Shown: one piece after another, positions 9,101 through 16,738 of the stretch
Position numbering within the stretch: position 1 is the first letter of the stretch
Layout: every line of letters begins with the position of its first letter
Origin: an uncultured Granulicella sp.
GTDB lineage: Bacteria; Acidobacteriota; Terriglobia; Terriglobales; Acidobacteriaceae
Assembly: GCA_937873265.1 (NCBI GenBank)
Contig: CALMVL010000044.1
Span: 1,113 to 36,548 of the forward strand
Length of the DNA: 35,436 nucleotides
Direction: 5' to 3'
Notes under the pieces: model-generated
Seen by the model: only the letters and a program-made list of their open reading frames with translations
Databases searched by the model: none
Told to the model about the DNA's origin: nothing
Made by a program: the position numbers and the translations under genes

Positions 9101-10135
9101 ATCGCGATTCCGGTTCCGGTCGGAGTTGCCGTTCGAGGCCTCCCCGGAGGTTTGGAGTGGCTTACCTGACTGGCTGTTGTCGGCTTCAAGGGCGCTTCGC
9201 AGATCGGCTTGCGCATCGATATCGAAGGTTCCGACTGCCTCTGCTTCGGTTGTATCGAAGGCATCCGCCGGGCTGCTGAGGTTGTAACCTGGGTCGAAGC
9301 TGAGGGGTTCGTTCACCAAGCTGCCCGCCGGCTCGAAGCCAGTGGGTTCCATGTAGGTGTCTTGCTTCGCTCCGATCTCCGGGGCTACATCTTGACCAGT
9401 TGTTTGGCCAGGGCCGCGACCACGGCGACGGCCACGCCGACCACGCCAGCGGCGGCTGCCATCGGCAGCAAGCGCGCCTTCGCCGAGAGAACTGGCGTCC
9501 ATCGGCGAGCTCTCAGCGATGTCCCCGGTCAGGTCGAGGCTGCCTCCCTCGGGAGAGAACACACTCGATGGTGGGAGGCCTGGAAGTTCGGAGGTGACGC
9601 TGGGGCGACGGTCGCGGTTGCCCGAACGGTCGTCGCGGTTGCCGGATCGATCATCACGGCGACGGCCCCGGTCGCGACGATCGCCACCGCGATCCACGCC
9701 AGTGTCAGCGCTGGTACGGTCCGATCGTTCAGGAAGTCGGGACTCCCGCTCGGCTGAGCGGGCGATCTCGCTTTCAGCCGGACCGTTCTCGGGCGCTCCG
9801 GCAGTGCGGGCATCTTCCCGCCGCCGGTCATTTGCACGTGCGCCTTCACGGCCTTGGCCGCGCGAGCTGCTCCCGCCGGATTCAAAGTCGGCGGACTCGC
9901 CCGCTTCTTCTTCCATGAAATCAGTGATGTAGAGGAAGGCGTCGCGCTCGAGGCCGATATCCACGAAGGAGGACTGCATGCCTGGAAGAACGCGGGTGAC
10001 TTTGCCGTTGTAGATTGAGCCGGCTAAGGTGTATTCGTTCTCGCGCTCGTAGTAGATCTCGGCGAGTTCGTCATTTTCAACAATGGCGAGACGCGTCTCA
10101 TGCGGCGTGGAGGAGATGTAGATCTCTTTGGACAT
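6182..10135 (-). CDS. rng: ribonuclease E/G with a giant disordered insertion inside the S1 domain
   Basis: A 1317-residue endoribonuclease of the RNase E/G family, which cleaves AU-rich single-stranded RNA and matures rRNA. Residues 1-76 are the N-terminal strand and the first half of the S1 domain (GKVTRVLPGMQSSFVDIGLE, then FLYITDFM). The S1 domain resumes at about 918 (LPAISDLLKPGQEVLVQI) and runs straight into the RNase H-like and DNase I-like catalytic core. Catalytic aspartates are D1133 (AIDINTGKYVG) and D1177 (IIIIDFIDMD). The zinc-link cysteines are C1235 and C1238 (CTICQGTG). Without the insert the protein is about 477 residues, RNase G size, with no C-terminal scaffold. Residues 77-917 are low-complexity: Arg/Gly/Asp-rich blocks near 100-170, 230-250, 340-385 and 860-912, an acidic block around 700-820, and LPGE motifs at 403-454. 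The gene lies downstream of rodA in the mre cluster, after a 561-nt gap. Confidence 0.93.
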   Translation of the reverse strand: MSKEIYISSTPHETRLAIVENDELAEIYYERENEYTLAGSIYNGKVTRVLPGMQSSFVDIGLERDAFLYITDFMEEEAGESADFESGGSSSRGQGREGARANDRRREDARTAGAPENGPAESEIARSAERESRLPERSDRTSADTGVDRGGDRRDRGRRRDDRSGNRDDRSGNRDRRPSVTSELPGLPPSSVFSPEGGSLDLTGDIAESSPMDASSLGEGALAADGSRRWRGRRGRRRGRGPGQTTGQDVAPEIGAKQDTYMEPTGFEPAGSLVNEPLSFDPGYNLSSPADAFDTTEAEAVGTFDIDAQADLRSALEADNSQSGKPLQTSGEASNGNSDRNRNRDRGDRGGRSRDGGRGGRGDRDRRAPRAPRGFAPSRSLYGVESTPTLDEVADIEPAGEPVILPGESLSKYRPASAADATVLAPTASVPKPSTEFILPGAWDGGDVLPGENLQRRSRGAAATQSAPRSESRFESRSQAPRPAPAQVAPPTPSIVADADGLSVAPVPSEVPELAAAADPSQVPAAEIEHEAAPQPEATAEYEPVEASAFLRFDPNPPSTYRQSAPPTDDANSLAVDDLEEHASQGTISAQPELSSAHTITPKPDIPLTPLHTENFEAPHNYTDLPEAEPPVELFPDHDSEGPRHEFTSINSGGEMLSEVPLPPPEGEFSEPSAPIQHETAVRATAQPTALTEGETASLSTESAETHRPSTSREDDLHSFAPGDGALEEEVLDDEEFESPTLLASAHEFAEYEQETLEGVADLGTMIRELSIDQITQPNEPGEMDDDEILEEEEAAHDGLYVQADELEDEDFASTDPSLSDDDVVPADLTDTSEASFGAVARGTEPATSAGNEPERRDHRRRDDSRRDFGRRGDNRGRDRGRSSGGFDRASGSPDRNPDRSPRPGRRDGRSSMQTTNLPAISDLLKPGQEVLVQIAKEPIAKKGARITSHIALPGRFLVFMPTVNHTGVSRKIESDGERRRLKEILLSEKGDASGGFIVRTAGAGATEEELRSDLRFLLNLWADIKQRSESSKSPALIYHDLNLVERILRDQVTDSFSAIWVDTETDYERILRFLQRFQPSLIRRVKLYSKDTPLFEQFGITEEINKALRSKVWLKSGGSIVINQTEALVAIDINTGKYVGKTARLEDTIVKTNLDAIPEIVRQIRLRDLGGIIIIDFIDMDERKNRNRVMAALEDELKKDRAPSKVLQFNDFGLVAITRKRVKQSLERTLSTTCTICQGTGMTKSPVTICNDIFVEMRKMQKHLDRGDVMLRVNPEVVKQLKSPGTRWLQEMEELVGKTILVKSDPTLHPEQFDIH

Positions 10136-10420
10136 GGGTCTGTACTCTTTCTGCCCGGCCGATAGCGGCGCGGGCGAGGCAGAGGCACAGAGAGGGTCGC
10201 AGGCTGCGCCGGGCCGACAAGCGGCTACGGGCAGTTTACTCCGGTGGGTGGGCAGGTTCCTGGAACTGCGGCTCGGTGAACGACGATCGGTGCGGGTACA
10301 GACAACAGATCAGCCCGGCCGGCGCCGGAAAACAGCGCGGGACGGGTGGCACGTGGAGTATCGAAAACACGAGAGAACGCCTGGGGCGCGGGCACGCATG
10401 CGGAGTTTGTGACCAAAACA

Positions 10421-10438
10421 GCCTCATACGTATGAGGC
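10421..10438. repeat. 18-bp perfect palindrome, possible operator
   Basis: GCCTCATAC followed directly by its reverse complement GTATGAGGC, with no spacer. Such a continuous palindrome suits a dimeric DNA-binding regulator better than an RNA hairpin. It lies about 285 bp upstream of the rng start. No second copy was noticed in the window. Confidence 0.45.
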
Positions 10439-10508
10439 GGGGCCGTTTGCCGTCCGGATGCGGTCATTTGCCTGGAACCTGCCCGGCCAACGGAGTTTGA
10501 CGATCTCT

Positions 10509-10526
10509 GGCCGGCCGGCCTTTTTT
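10509..10526 (+). terminator. terminator-like GC block with T6 on the plus strand
   Basis: GGCCGGCCGGCC is self-complementary and followed by TTTTTT. It can also pair with CCGGCCA about 25 nt upstream (7 bp). Both flanking genes are on the minus strand, so no known plus-strand transcript ends here. Confidence 0.3.
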
Positions 10527-10696
10527 CTAAAATCGTTTGCCGCTCCCGGCGCCGTGCGCCAAAGGAAAGCGGGGTCGGTACGGATTGGCATCTACAGCCG
10601 TTCACGTCCCTGTTACATAGTATTGCACTAAAGTCGCTGCAAGCGCCAGAGTCGGTCCAGCTGGTCCGGTGCGAAGAGGGTGGGCGGCGGCTTGGC

Positions 10697-11800
10697 TCAG
10701 TTGACGAAGCGTCGCATGCGGACGTTCATGACGATGCCCAGCGCGAGAAAGGTGAAGAGGATGGATGAGCCGCCGTAGCTCATGAGCGGCAGGGGGATTC
10801 CCGTGACGGGCATGAGGCCGACGACCATGCCAACGTTGACCGCGATCTGAAACAGAAGCACAGCCACGATGCCCATGACCAGGAACGTGCCGGGCAGGTC
10901 CGAGGCGGTCTGCGCATTCTGGATGAGCCGGGTAAGAATGAGCAGGTAGAGCAGAAGAACGCCGATCGCGCCAACGAAGCCGTGCTCCTCGCAGAAGGCG
11001 GCGAAGATGAAGTCGGTGTACGGAATGGGGAGGAAGTCGCCCTGGGTCTGCGTTCCCCGGTTTGCGCCCTTGCCCCAGATGCCGCCGGAGCCGACCGCGA
11101 TGAGCGATTGGCGGATCTGGTAGCCGGAGCCGCGCGGGTCAGAGTCGGGGTTGAGGAAGGCGGTGAGCCGGGCGCGCTGGTAGGGCTTGAGCAGCTTGCC
11201 GGTGCTCCAGCCGATGCCGCCGACGAGCAAGATAGCGGCGAGCAGGACGCCGGCCTGCCGGATACGGAGTCCGCCCAGAAACAGACCGCAGACGAGGATG
11301 GGCAGGTAGGTGAGCGAGGTGCCGAGGTCTGGCTGGCGGAGTACGAGGATGAAGGGCAGGCCGACCAGGAGCGAGGCCTTGCCGATCTCCGGCCAGGTCA
11401 GGTCCCTGCCGACGACGCCCCAGAAGAATCGGGCTACCACCACGATCAGCACCAGCTTAACCCACTCGGACGGCTGGAAATGGATGCCGCCACCCAGGTT
11501 GATCCAGCGGCGGGCGCCCATGACCTTTGCGCCGACCAGTTTGACGGCGACAAGCGAGACGACGCTGATGATGTAGGCCGGTGTCGCGAGGTCGATCAGA
11601 CGGTGGTAGTCGATGAGCGAGACGAGAAACATGAGGCCGAGGCCGAAGGCCAGGAAGCCGGCCTGTTTGGCGTCGAAGCCGTGGAACTTGGTGTGGAGGG
11701 TTGCTGACTTGATCTCGACGACGCTGACCATTGACAGAACGAGGACGAAGCCGAGAAGGACCCAATCGAAGTCACGAAAGCGGGAGATTGTGCGAGCCAT
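10697..11800 (-). CDS. rodA: rod shape-determining protein RodA (SEDS peptidoglycan polymerase)
   Basis: A 367-residue polytopic membrane protein of the SEDS family with about ten hydrophobic segments. Family blocks are clear: GARRWINLGG...FQPSEWVKL, the LVLRQPDLGTSL loop, GSGGIWGKG, FLPIPYTDFIFA...EEHGF with the catalytically important aspartate, and the C-terminal GIPLPLMSYGGSS. RodA polymerises lipid II glycan strands together with the class B PBP2 encoded by mrdA. The ATG at 11800 (MARTISRF) is preferred over the TTG at 11833. The TTG lies inside a hairpin that ends the upstream gene, and a TACACT box sits 10 nt before the ATG. It belongs to the mreC-mreD-mrdA cluster but is separated from mrdA by about 2.8 kb carrying two unrelated genes. 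Confidence 0.95.
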   Translation of the reverse strand: MARTISRFRDFDWVLLGFVLVLSMVSVVEIKSATLHTKFHGFDAKQAGFLAFGLGLMFLVSLIDYHRLIDLATPAYIISVVSLVAVKLVGAKVMGARRWINLGGGIHFQPSEWVKLVLIVVVARFFWGVVGRDLTWPEIGKASLLVGLPFILVLRQPDLGTSLTYLPILVCGLFLGGLRIRQAGVLLAAILLVGGIGWSTGKLLKPYQRARLTAFLNPDSDPRGSGYQIRQSLIAVGSGGIWGKGANRGTQTQGDFLPIPYTDFIFAAFCEEHGFVGAIGVLLLYLLILTRLIQNAQTASDLPGTFLVMGIVAVLLFQIAVNVGMVVGLMPVTGIPLPLMSYGGSSILFTFLALGIVMNVRMRRFVN

Positions 11801-11810
11801 GGACCGCTTC

Positions 11811-11816
11811 AGTGTA
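11811..11816 (-). promoter_or_regulatory. candidate -10 box (TACACT) for rodA
   Basis: TACACT ends 10 nt before the rodA ATG on the minus strand, with no convincing Shine-Dalgarno between. Identical boxes precede mrdA and two esterase genes. rodA needs its own promoter because a hairpin separates it from the gene upstream. Confidence 0.35.
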
Positions 11817-11832
11817 TCGCCGCCCGGATGCA

Positions 11833-11866
11833 AGACCGCCCGAGCGGGAACGCACTCGGGCGGTCT
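11833..11866 (-). terminator. hairpin between the glutaminase-like gene and rodA
   Basis: A perfect 12-bp stem (11833-11844 with 11855-11866, AGACCGCCCGAG and its complement) around a 10-nt loop. It starts 22 nt past the stop of the glutaminase-like gene. No U-run follows on the minus strand, so it could be a Rho-assisted terminator or an attenuating structure. Confidence 0.5.
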
Positions 11867-11887
11867 GGGCTGCGCGGAGCCGTGGGG

Positions 11888-13993
11888 CTACTTTGCGGGG
11901 ACTGCGGCGCGCCTCCACTTGTCGGTGAGCTGCTTATCGGCAAGCGCCTTGATGAAGACGCCGCCGACGACGCTGCGGGCCTGAAAGCCGATCTGCTTGC
12001 CGGTTTTGGTGTCGTACCAGTCGGTGAGCGGGACGCGGGTCGGCGATTCGTTGATCCACAGAGCGATGGGATCCATGATGGCATTGAAGTCGGCCGGGTT
12101 GGAGGCGAGGGTTGCCGTCCACAGGGACCAATCCAGCTTGGTGTAGTCCGCGCGGCTGTCGAGCGGCAGGCCGTATTGATTGAGCTTGGTTTTGTAGAAG
12201 ATGATCTCGCTTTCACGCACAGACGGCGGGAAGAGGTTGTAGCCGAGGATCTGATCCCAGACCAGGTTGTATTTCTGGCTCCAGGTGTTGGGCGAATCGT
12301 ACGCGAGCTTGTAGTGGTCGCCTTCCTTGTCGAGGTCGATCCACTTGGCCGCGTAGCTGTGGGCGGTTTTCGAGTACTCGCGGGCCTCGGCGTCCTTGTG
12401 CAGGAGGCGGGCGAGATCGGCGTAGGCCTCGAGCGCGTCAATGGCCTTGAGGGCGAGATTGGCGTTGTGGGTGACGTGACCAGCGAAGTCGTCCGTGGTG
12501 AGCTGCTTTTCGGGGTCGAGGCCGTGATCTTTAAGAAACTGCGCCCACTGGGTCAGCTTCGGCCAATACTGGGCGGCGAGGTCGGCCTTGCCCTCGGCGC
12601 GAGCGACGGCGTCAATCATCAACAGCATGTTGCCGGACTCTTCGACCGGCATCTGGTTTTCTTCGGTCTTTTCACCCCCACCGTAGGTCTGGCCATTGGC
12701 GAGAGGGTAGGTGCCGAGATCGTGGGGGGAGAAGGGGAAACGCCAGCGGTTCGGAAGCGCGGTGTACTCCATCAGGGGGCGAAGCTCGGCTTCGAGAAGG
12801 ACGGGGTTGAAGAACAGAAAGAGCGGCGACGCGGGATAAAGAACGTCGACCGTGCCGATGCTTCCGTTCGAGAAGTTCTCCTTGCCGAAGACGAGCGGCT
12901 GGCCGTCAACATCGGCGACGAAGCCGTGCGCGGCCCAGGCCTGGCGGTAGGCGAGGATGCAGAGATTGGCGTAGTTCTGGCCGGCGGTGTGGACGAGATC
13001 GGCGGTGAGCGTGGTATCGAGCTCGTTGCCTCGCTGTTCAAGCGCCGGGAACTCACGTTCGGCCTGGTCCAGCATCTGTTCGGTCGTTTCTCCGTTGCGT
13101 TGCCAGTACGGCTTCAAATTGCGCTCGAGATATTGGATTGCGTAGCCCTCGGTATAGGAGACCAGAAGGTGCCGCGTCGCCGCATTGCCGGCGACGGTGT
13201 GGAAGAGCAGCTCGGTTGCGAGGTGCGCGTCGCCCCGGCCGACAATCGGCGAGGCGTCCATGGCGTCGGCCTTGGGCAGCATGCCGGTGGTGACGTAGGC
13301 GCCGTCGGGGGCGACGGAAGTTTCGCGAACGATCGCCGAAACGGATTCCTCGTCCTTGGGCACGGATAGGTGGAAGTAGCCCCAGTCGATGCGCAGGTCG
13401 TCGCCGGAGCGATTGAGCACGCGCTGCTCGCGGGAGCCAACGGAGAGCACGGTCTGCGTCTCGGTCTGGTTGCGCGAGTAGGTGACGGCTTCGCCGGGGG
13501 CATTTACGGCAATGATCGGACCGACGTCGAAGAGGACCGAAACATCGTTATGACTCTGGCCGTCGGTGGATTTAACGGTGAAGCTGACGTAGGTGACAGG
13601 GCGCGAAAGGAGGTCGAGATCCGACAGGATGGTTGGCGTGAAGAATACGAGATCGAGCTCCACGCCGCCGCCAGTGAAGCTGTAGCGTGTGTGCGTCGGC
13701 GTGACGGCGAGCGAGGTCTGCTGCATGGCGGGGATCTCGCGGGGGGAGCTGCCCATGAAGCGCATGGTTTTGCCGTCAACGCGAAGGAGGCCGGCGAGCG
13801 GCTGCGGCTTGCCTGTCCAGTGCACGGTATTGGAGGCCGTGAGTTCGTTCGTGTCGGACCAGATGGAGAAGTAGGGGTTGTGGGTGACCAGCGGAACGGC
13901 GGGGGGACGCAGCGGGCCTCCCTGCGGCGTTTGGGCGGAGAGTGCGACGGCGGTCGAGAGCAGGACGGCGGAGAGGAGAGATGGTGTGGACAT
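11888..13993 (-). CDS. secreted glutaminase A-like protein (DUF4965/DUF5127/DUF1793 architecture)
   Basis: A 701-residue exported protein with signal peptide MSTPSLLSAVLLSTAVALSA and cleavage near AQT. The mature part begins RPPAVPLVTHNPYFSIWSDTNEL, the usual N-terminus of fungal-type glutaminase A (GtaA) homologues. A beta-rich N-terminal domain (about 25-270) is followed by an alpha/alpha-barrel-like part with WAAHGFVADVDGQPLVFGKE, FPFSPHDLGTYPLANGQ, ENQMPVEESGNMLLM and a C-terminal DWYDTKTGKQIGFQARSVVGG. Family members occur in fungi, Bacteroidetes and acidobacteria. Only some have demonstrated glutaminase activity, so the substrate is uncertain and a glycoside-hydrolase-like role is possible. 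It interrupts the mrdA-rodA cluster, is divergent from the VOC gene, and is followed by a hairpin. Confidence 0.82.
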   Translation of the reverse strand: MSTPSLLSAVLLSTAVALSAQTPQGGPLRPPAVPLVTHNPYFSIWSDTNELTASNTVHWTGKPQPLAGLLRVDGKTMRFMGSSPREIPAMQQTSLAVTPTHTRYSFTGGGVELDLVFFTPTILSDLDLLSRPVTYVSFTVKSTDGQSHNDVSVLFDVGPIIAVNAPGEAVTYSRNQTETQTVLSVGSREQRVLNRSGDDLRIDWGYFHLSVPKDEESVSAIVRETSVAPDGAYVTTGMLPKADAMDASPIVGRGDAHLATELLFHTVAGNAATRHLLVSYTEGYAIQYLERNLKPYWQRNGETTEQMLDQAEREFPALEQRGNELDTTLTADLVHTAGQNYANLCILAYRQAWAAHGFVADVDGQPLVFGKENFSNGSIGTVDVLYPASPLFLFFNPVLLEAELRPLMEYTALPNRWRFPFSPHDLGTYPLANGQTYGGGEKTEENQMPVEESGNMLLMIDAVARAEGKADLAAQYWPKLTQWAQFLKDHGLDPEKQLTTDDFAGHVTHNANLALKAIDALEAYADLARLLHKDAEAREYSKTAHSYAAKWIDLDKEGDHYKLAYDSPNTWSQKYNLVWDQILGYNLFPPSVRESEIIFYKTKLNQYGLPLDSRADYTKLDWSLWTATLASNPADFNAIMDPIALWINESPTRVPLTDWYDTKTGKQIGFQARSVVGGVFIKALADKQLTDKWRRAAVPAK

Positions 13994-14034
13994 GGCGGGA
14001 CGGAGCTCCGGCTTGTAATCGGTTTCAGCGCTTG

Positions 14035-14040
14035 ATCATA
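14035..14040 (-). promoter_or_regulatory. candidate -10 box (TATGAT) for the glutaminase-like gene
   Basis: TATGAT on the minus strand, 41 nt before the ATG, with GGAG 11 nt before the start. It lies in the 118-bp divergent gap shared with the VOC gene. No clear -35. Confidence 0.3.
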
Positions 14041-14111
14041 CGCGAGCGTGTGGCGGTGCGGGCACGTGTTTCTGGTGACGAGCCGAAGCGTTGGCGCGTC
14101 CCGCTCATCCC

Positions 14112-14636
14112 ATGGGTATGGACAGGATCGCTCCGCAAACCCGTATCGGGCATGTTCACTTGAAGGTCGCCGATCTTGATCGCGCCCTCGGCTTTTATCG
14201 CGGTGTGCTTGGCTTCGACGTGATGCAGCGGGTGGGCAACTCAGCCGCGTTTTTATCAGCGGGCGGGTACCACCACCACATCGGCCTCAACACGTGGGAG
14301 AGTCGCGGCGGACCGGCCGCGCAACCGGGGACGACCGGGCTGTACCACCTTGCAATTTTGTATCCCACGCGTGCCGATCTGGCCGACGCGCTCCATCGGC
14401 TCCTGCGGGCGGGGGTTGCGCTGGACGGGGCGTCCGACCACGGTGTCAGCCATGCACTCTACCTTCGCGACCCGGACGGGAACGGCGTCGAGCTTGCCTG
14501 GGACACACCGAAGGAGACCTGGCCCCGCATGGCGGATGGCGAGCTGGGTATGGTCACGCGGCCGCTCGACCTCCACGCGCTGCTAGCTGAGGCACCGGCG
14601 ACGGGGGCGGGTACCGGGCCGCGCGATCTGGCGTAG
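14112..14636 (+). CDS. VOC-family extradiol dioxygenase-like protein (CatE/glyoxalase fold)
   Basis: A 174-residue vicinal-oxygen-chelate protein. It starts with IGHVHLKVADLDRALGFYRGVLGF, whose early histidine (H14 or H16) is the first metal ligand. It continues with GLYHLAILYP (second histidine) and ends in YLRDPDGNGVELAWD (glutamate ligand) and a TWPRMADGELGMVT tail. This fits the CatE-like catechol 2,3-dioxygenase group or an uncharacterised metal-dependent lyase. The open frame begins at a TTG at 14091, but I prefer the ATG at 14112; another ATG lies at 14118. It is the only plus-strand gene between 5 and 22.8 kb, divergent from the glutaminase-like gene and convergent with mrdA (12-nt gap). 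Confidence 0.8.
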   Translation: MGMDRIAPQTRIGHVHLKVADLDRALGFYRGVLGFDVMQRVGNSAAFLSAGGYHHHIGLNTWESRGGPAAQPGTTGLYHLAILYPTRADLADALHRLLRAGVALDGASDHGVSHALYLRDPDGNGVELAWDTPKETWPRMADGELGMVTRPLDLHALLAEAPATGAGTGPRDLA

Positions 14637-14648
14637 GGTTTCGGCGAG

Positions 14649-16694
14649 CTAGTTTCCGGTCGGCTCGGCTTCCGCAGGCGCGCGCTTTGTGGCCGCCTCG
14701 CCCGCCGCCGGAGGCGGGTTGATTGCAGGAGCCGGGACGGCCGGAGTTGCCGCGACCTCGCGCAGGTTGCCGGCGCGCAAGCGCTGCTTGTTGACGAAGG
14801 CGTCGATGACCTCCGCCGCCAGCTTGGCGGAGTTGTTTCCCCAGTTGCCGTGCTCCCACAGGACCGCCACGACGATATCCGGATTGCGGCGCGGCGCCAT
14901 GCCGACGAACCATGCGTTCGGGTCGGTCTTGTGGCCCTTGCCGGCGCGGGCGAGGGCGTCGTGACTCATCACCTGCGCGGTGCCGGTTTTGCCGGCGAAG
15001 TCGATTCCGTCGAGGTGCGCGATGTAGGCGGTGCCGATCGGGCTGGAGGTGACGTTGGCCATGGCATCGGTGATGGTCTGCCAGTTTTCCGTGGAGAGCG
15101 GGATAGTTTTGTCGCCAGATCCGGGAAAGGTCTCGTGGACCGCTTCGAGCTCCTGCGGGGGCACCTCGTCGGGGAAGACGACGTGGGGCCGCCGCAGAAC
15201 GCCGCCCGATGCAATGCCGCTGAGCGCCCGCGCGAGCTGCACGGGAGTCGCCGCGACCGCGCCCTGCCCGATGCCGACGGAGATCGTCTCACCGGCGTAC
15301 CACTTCTCGCGCTGGGTCTTGAGCTTCCACTGGGTCGACGGCATCGTCCCCGTCACCTCGTCCGGCAGGTCGATTCCTGTTTTCTGGCTTAGGCCGAGCG
15401 AGGTCGCGTACCGGGCGATGGTGTCGATGCCCAGGCGGTTCGCGAGCGTGTAGTAGAACGTGTCGCAGGAGTACGGGATGGCGGTGTGGATGTTGACGGG
15501 GCCGTGGTGACGGTCGCAGGCGAAGAAGTGGCCGTAGAAGGTTGCGCCGCCGTTGCACTGCACGTGCATGTCCTGCGCGACCCCCTCCTGCAGGCCCGCG
15601 ACGGACATGATGATCTTGAAGGTGGAGCCGGGGGCGAGTTGCGCCTGCGTGGTTTTGTTCAGCAGCGGATGGTCGGGGTTCGCGAGGATCTCGTTCCAAT
15701 AGGTTTTGGTGAGGTGCCCGGCGAACTGATTGGGATCGAAGGTGGGCCGCGACACCATCGCCAGCACCTCGCCGGTATGCGGATCGAGCGCGACCATGGC
15801 CCCGATTTTCCCCTGCATCGCGATCTCGGCCGCGCGCTGGATGTCAAGGTCGATGGTGAGCTTCAGATCCTGCCCCGGAACCGCGAGCGTCTGGCCGACC
15901 TCGCCCAGCTCTTTTCCGTGCGAGTTGACGACGATGTCGCGCGATCCGTCGGTGCCGCGCAGAACGGCGTCGTAGGTCGCTTCGACGCCGGAGCGGCCGA
16001 CCACGTCGCCGGGGTCATACATGGCATAGCGCGAGTCATTGAGCATCTGCTCGGAGACCTCGCCGACGTACCCGATGAGGTGGGCGGCGAAGCCGTCGCG
16101 GGGGTAGAGGCGGCGCTGCTCGTCGCGGGTTTCGAGCTCGGGCAGCTCGTCGCGGTGCGCGGCGATGAAGGCCTGCTCGTCGGGGTTGATGTCTTGCTTG
16201 ATGGGAACGGACTGGAACTTGGGCGCGGCCTCGAAGCGGCGAAGGAGAAGCTGCAACTGATCCAGAGGGAGATGGAGGCCCGCGGCGATGATCGGCAGAT
16301 CCGCCGCGATGTCGCGGCCGCTGTCGCGCGCCAGATAGCAGGTCACCGAGGGGTAGTTGTCGACCAGCAGCCGGCCCTCGCGATCGAACAGGCGGCCGCG
16401 TGGCGCAAGGATCGGCACCTTGCGGATGCGGTTGGCTTCGGCGAGCACGCGATAGTTCTCCGCGCCGACGATCTGGAGCCGCCACAGACCGGCGGCGAGC
16501 ACCAACAGGACGAGGAAGACAAAGTACTGCGAGGCGTGGAGCTTGCCGGGAGCGAGCTTTTCTTCCCTTGCCGAGAGCCTGGCGGCGAGGCGAGCGGACG
16601 GGCGCACCGGAGCCGGCTCGGCGATGTCGGGATCGCGCTGCCGTCGAACGAAACGACGAAGTGAGTGCAGCGGGTTCTGCCGCTGGGGAGGCAT
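14649..16694 (-). CDS. mrdA: penicillin-binding protein 2 (class B transpeptidase)
   Basis: A 681-residue peptidoglycan DD-transpeptidase. A cytoplasmic basic N-terminus of about 50 residues precedes one membrane anchor (about 55-72, YFVFLVLLVLAAGLW). Next comes the PBP dimerisation/pedestal domain (RIRKVPILAPRGRLFDREG, YPRDGFAAHLIGYVGEVSE). The transpeptidase domain has S357-TFK360 as the nucleophile motif, S409-C-D as the SxN-equivalent (SxD is common in PBP2), and K569-TGTA. It ends in a Pro/Ala-rich tail of about 45 residues. It cross-links the lateral wall together with RodA. mreD lies 44 nt upstream. A TACACT box sits 8 nt before the ATG and no Shine-Dalgarno is evident, so it may also have its own leaderless transcript. 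Confidence 0.95.
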   Translation of the reverse strand: MPPQRQNPLHSLRRFVRRQRDPDIAEPAPVRPSARLAARLSAREEKLAPGKLHASQYFVFLVLLVLAAGLWRLQIVGAENYRVLAEANRIRKVPILAPRGRLFDREGRLLVDNYPSVTCYLARDSGRDIAADLPIIAAGLHLPLDQLQLLLRRFEAAPKFQSVPIKQDINPDEQAFIAAHRDELPELETRDEQRRLYPRDGFAAHLIGYVGEVSEQMLNDSRYAMYDPGDVVGRSGVEATYDAVLRGTDGSRDIVVNSHGKELGEVGQTLAVPGQDLKLTIDLDIQRAAEIAMQGKIGAMVALDPHTGEVLAMVSRPTFDPNQFAGHLTKTYWNEILANPDHPLLNKTTQAQLAPGSTFKIIMSVAGLQEGVAQDMHVQCNGGATFYGHFFACDRHHGPVNIHTAIPYSCDTFYYTLANRLGIDTIARYATSLGLSQKTGIDLPDEVTGTMPSTQWKLKTQREKWYAGETISVGIGQGAVAATPVQLARALSGIASGGVLRRPHVVFPDEVPPQELEAVHETFPGSGDKTIPLSTENWQTITDAMANVTSSPIGTAYIAHLDGIDFAGKTGTAQVMSHDALARAGKGHKTDPNAWFVGMAPRRNPDIVVAVLWEHGNWGNNSAKLAAEVIDAFVNKQRLRAGNLREVAATPAVPAPAINPPPAAGEAATKRAPAEAEPTGN

Positions 16695-16702
16695 ATGTGT
16701 TC

Positions 16703-16708
16703 AGTGTA
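16703..16708 (-). promoter_or_regulatory. candidate -10 box (TACACT) for mrdA
   Basis: TACACT ends 8 nt before the mrdA ATG on the minus strand, inside the 44-nt mreD-mrdA gap. A clear -35 is missing. If real it would give a leaderless mrdA transcript inside the operon. Confidence 0.35.
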
Positions 16709-16738
16709 GACGGAGGACAGTGCCGGACGGTGGTCGAC

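Larger units (their letters stand above)
10136..10696. other. 561-bp intergenic region between rodA and rng
   Basis: This is the largest gene-free stretch of the window. It probably holds the rng promoter and leader on the minus strand. It contains an 18-bp perfect palindrome (10421-10438), a GGCCGGCCGGCC block followed by T6 on the plus strand (10509-10526), and a relatively AT-rich patch (10610-10632). A minus-strand TACTAT in the AT-rich patch could be a weak -10, but spacing to a -35 is poor. I see no tRNA, tmRNA, SRP RNA or RNase P RNA signature. Short open frames here show no recognisable protein. Confidence 0.6.

Noticed and set aside
9600-9670. Short tandem repeats (DRSGNR-like) inside rng, considered as a CRISPR-like or satellite array
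   Set aside because: The repeats are in frame, imperfect and only two to three units long. They are coding low complexity within the disordered insert.
10600-10632. Possible dif site in the AT-rich patch upstream of rng
   Set aside because: On the minus strand CTATGTAACAG resembles a XerD half-site, but the other arm does not resemble a XerC site, so the match may be chance despite the nearby skew change.
11801-11833. TTG start of rodA at 11833
   Set aside because: The codon lies in the stem of the hairpin that ends the upstream gene. The ATG at 11800 gives the usual RodA N-terminus.
11828-13369. 513-codon plus-strand open frame
   Set aside because: Antisense to the glutaminase-like gene, which has a signal peptide and family motifs. 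Long antisense frames are expected at this GC content.
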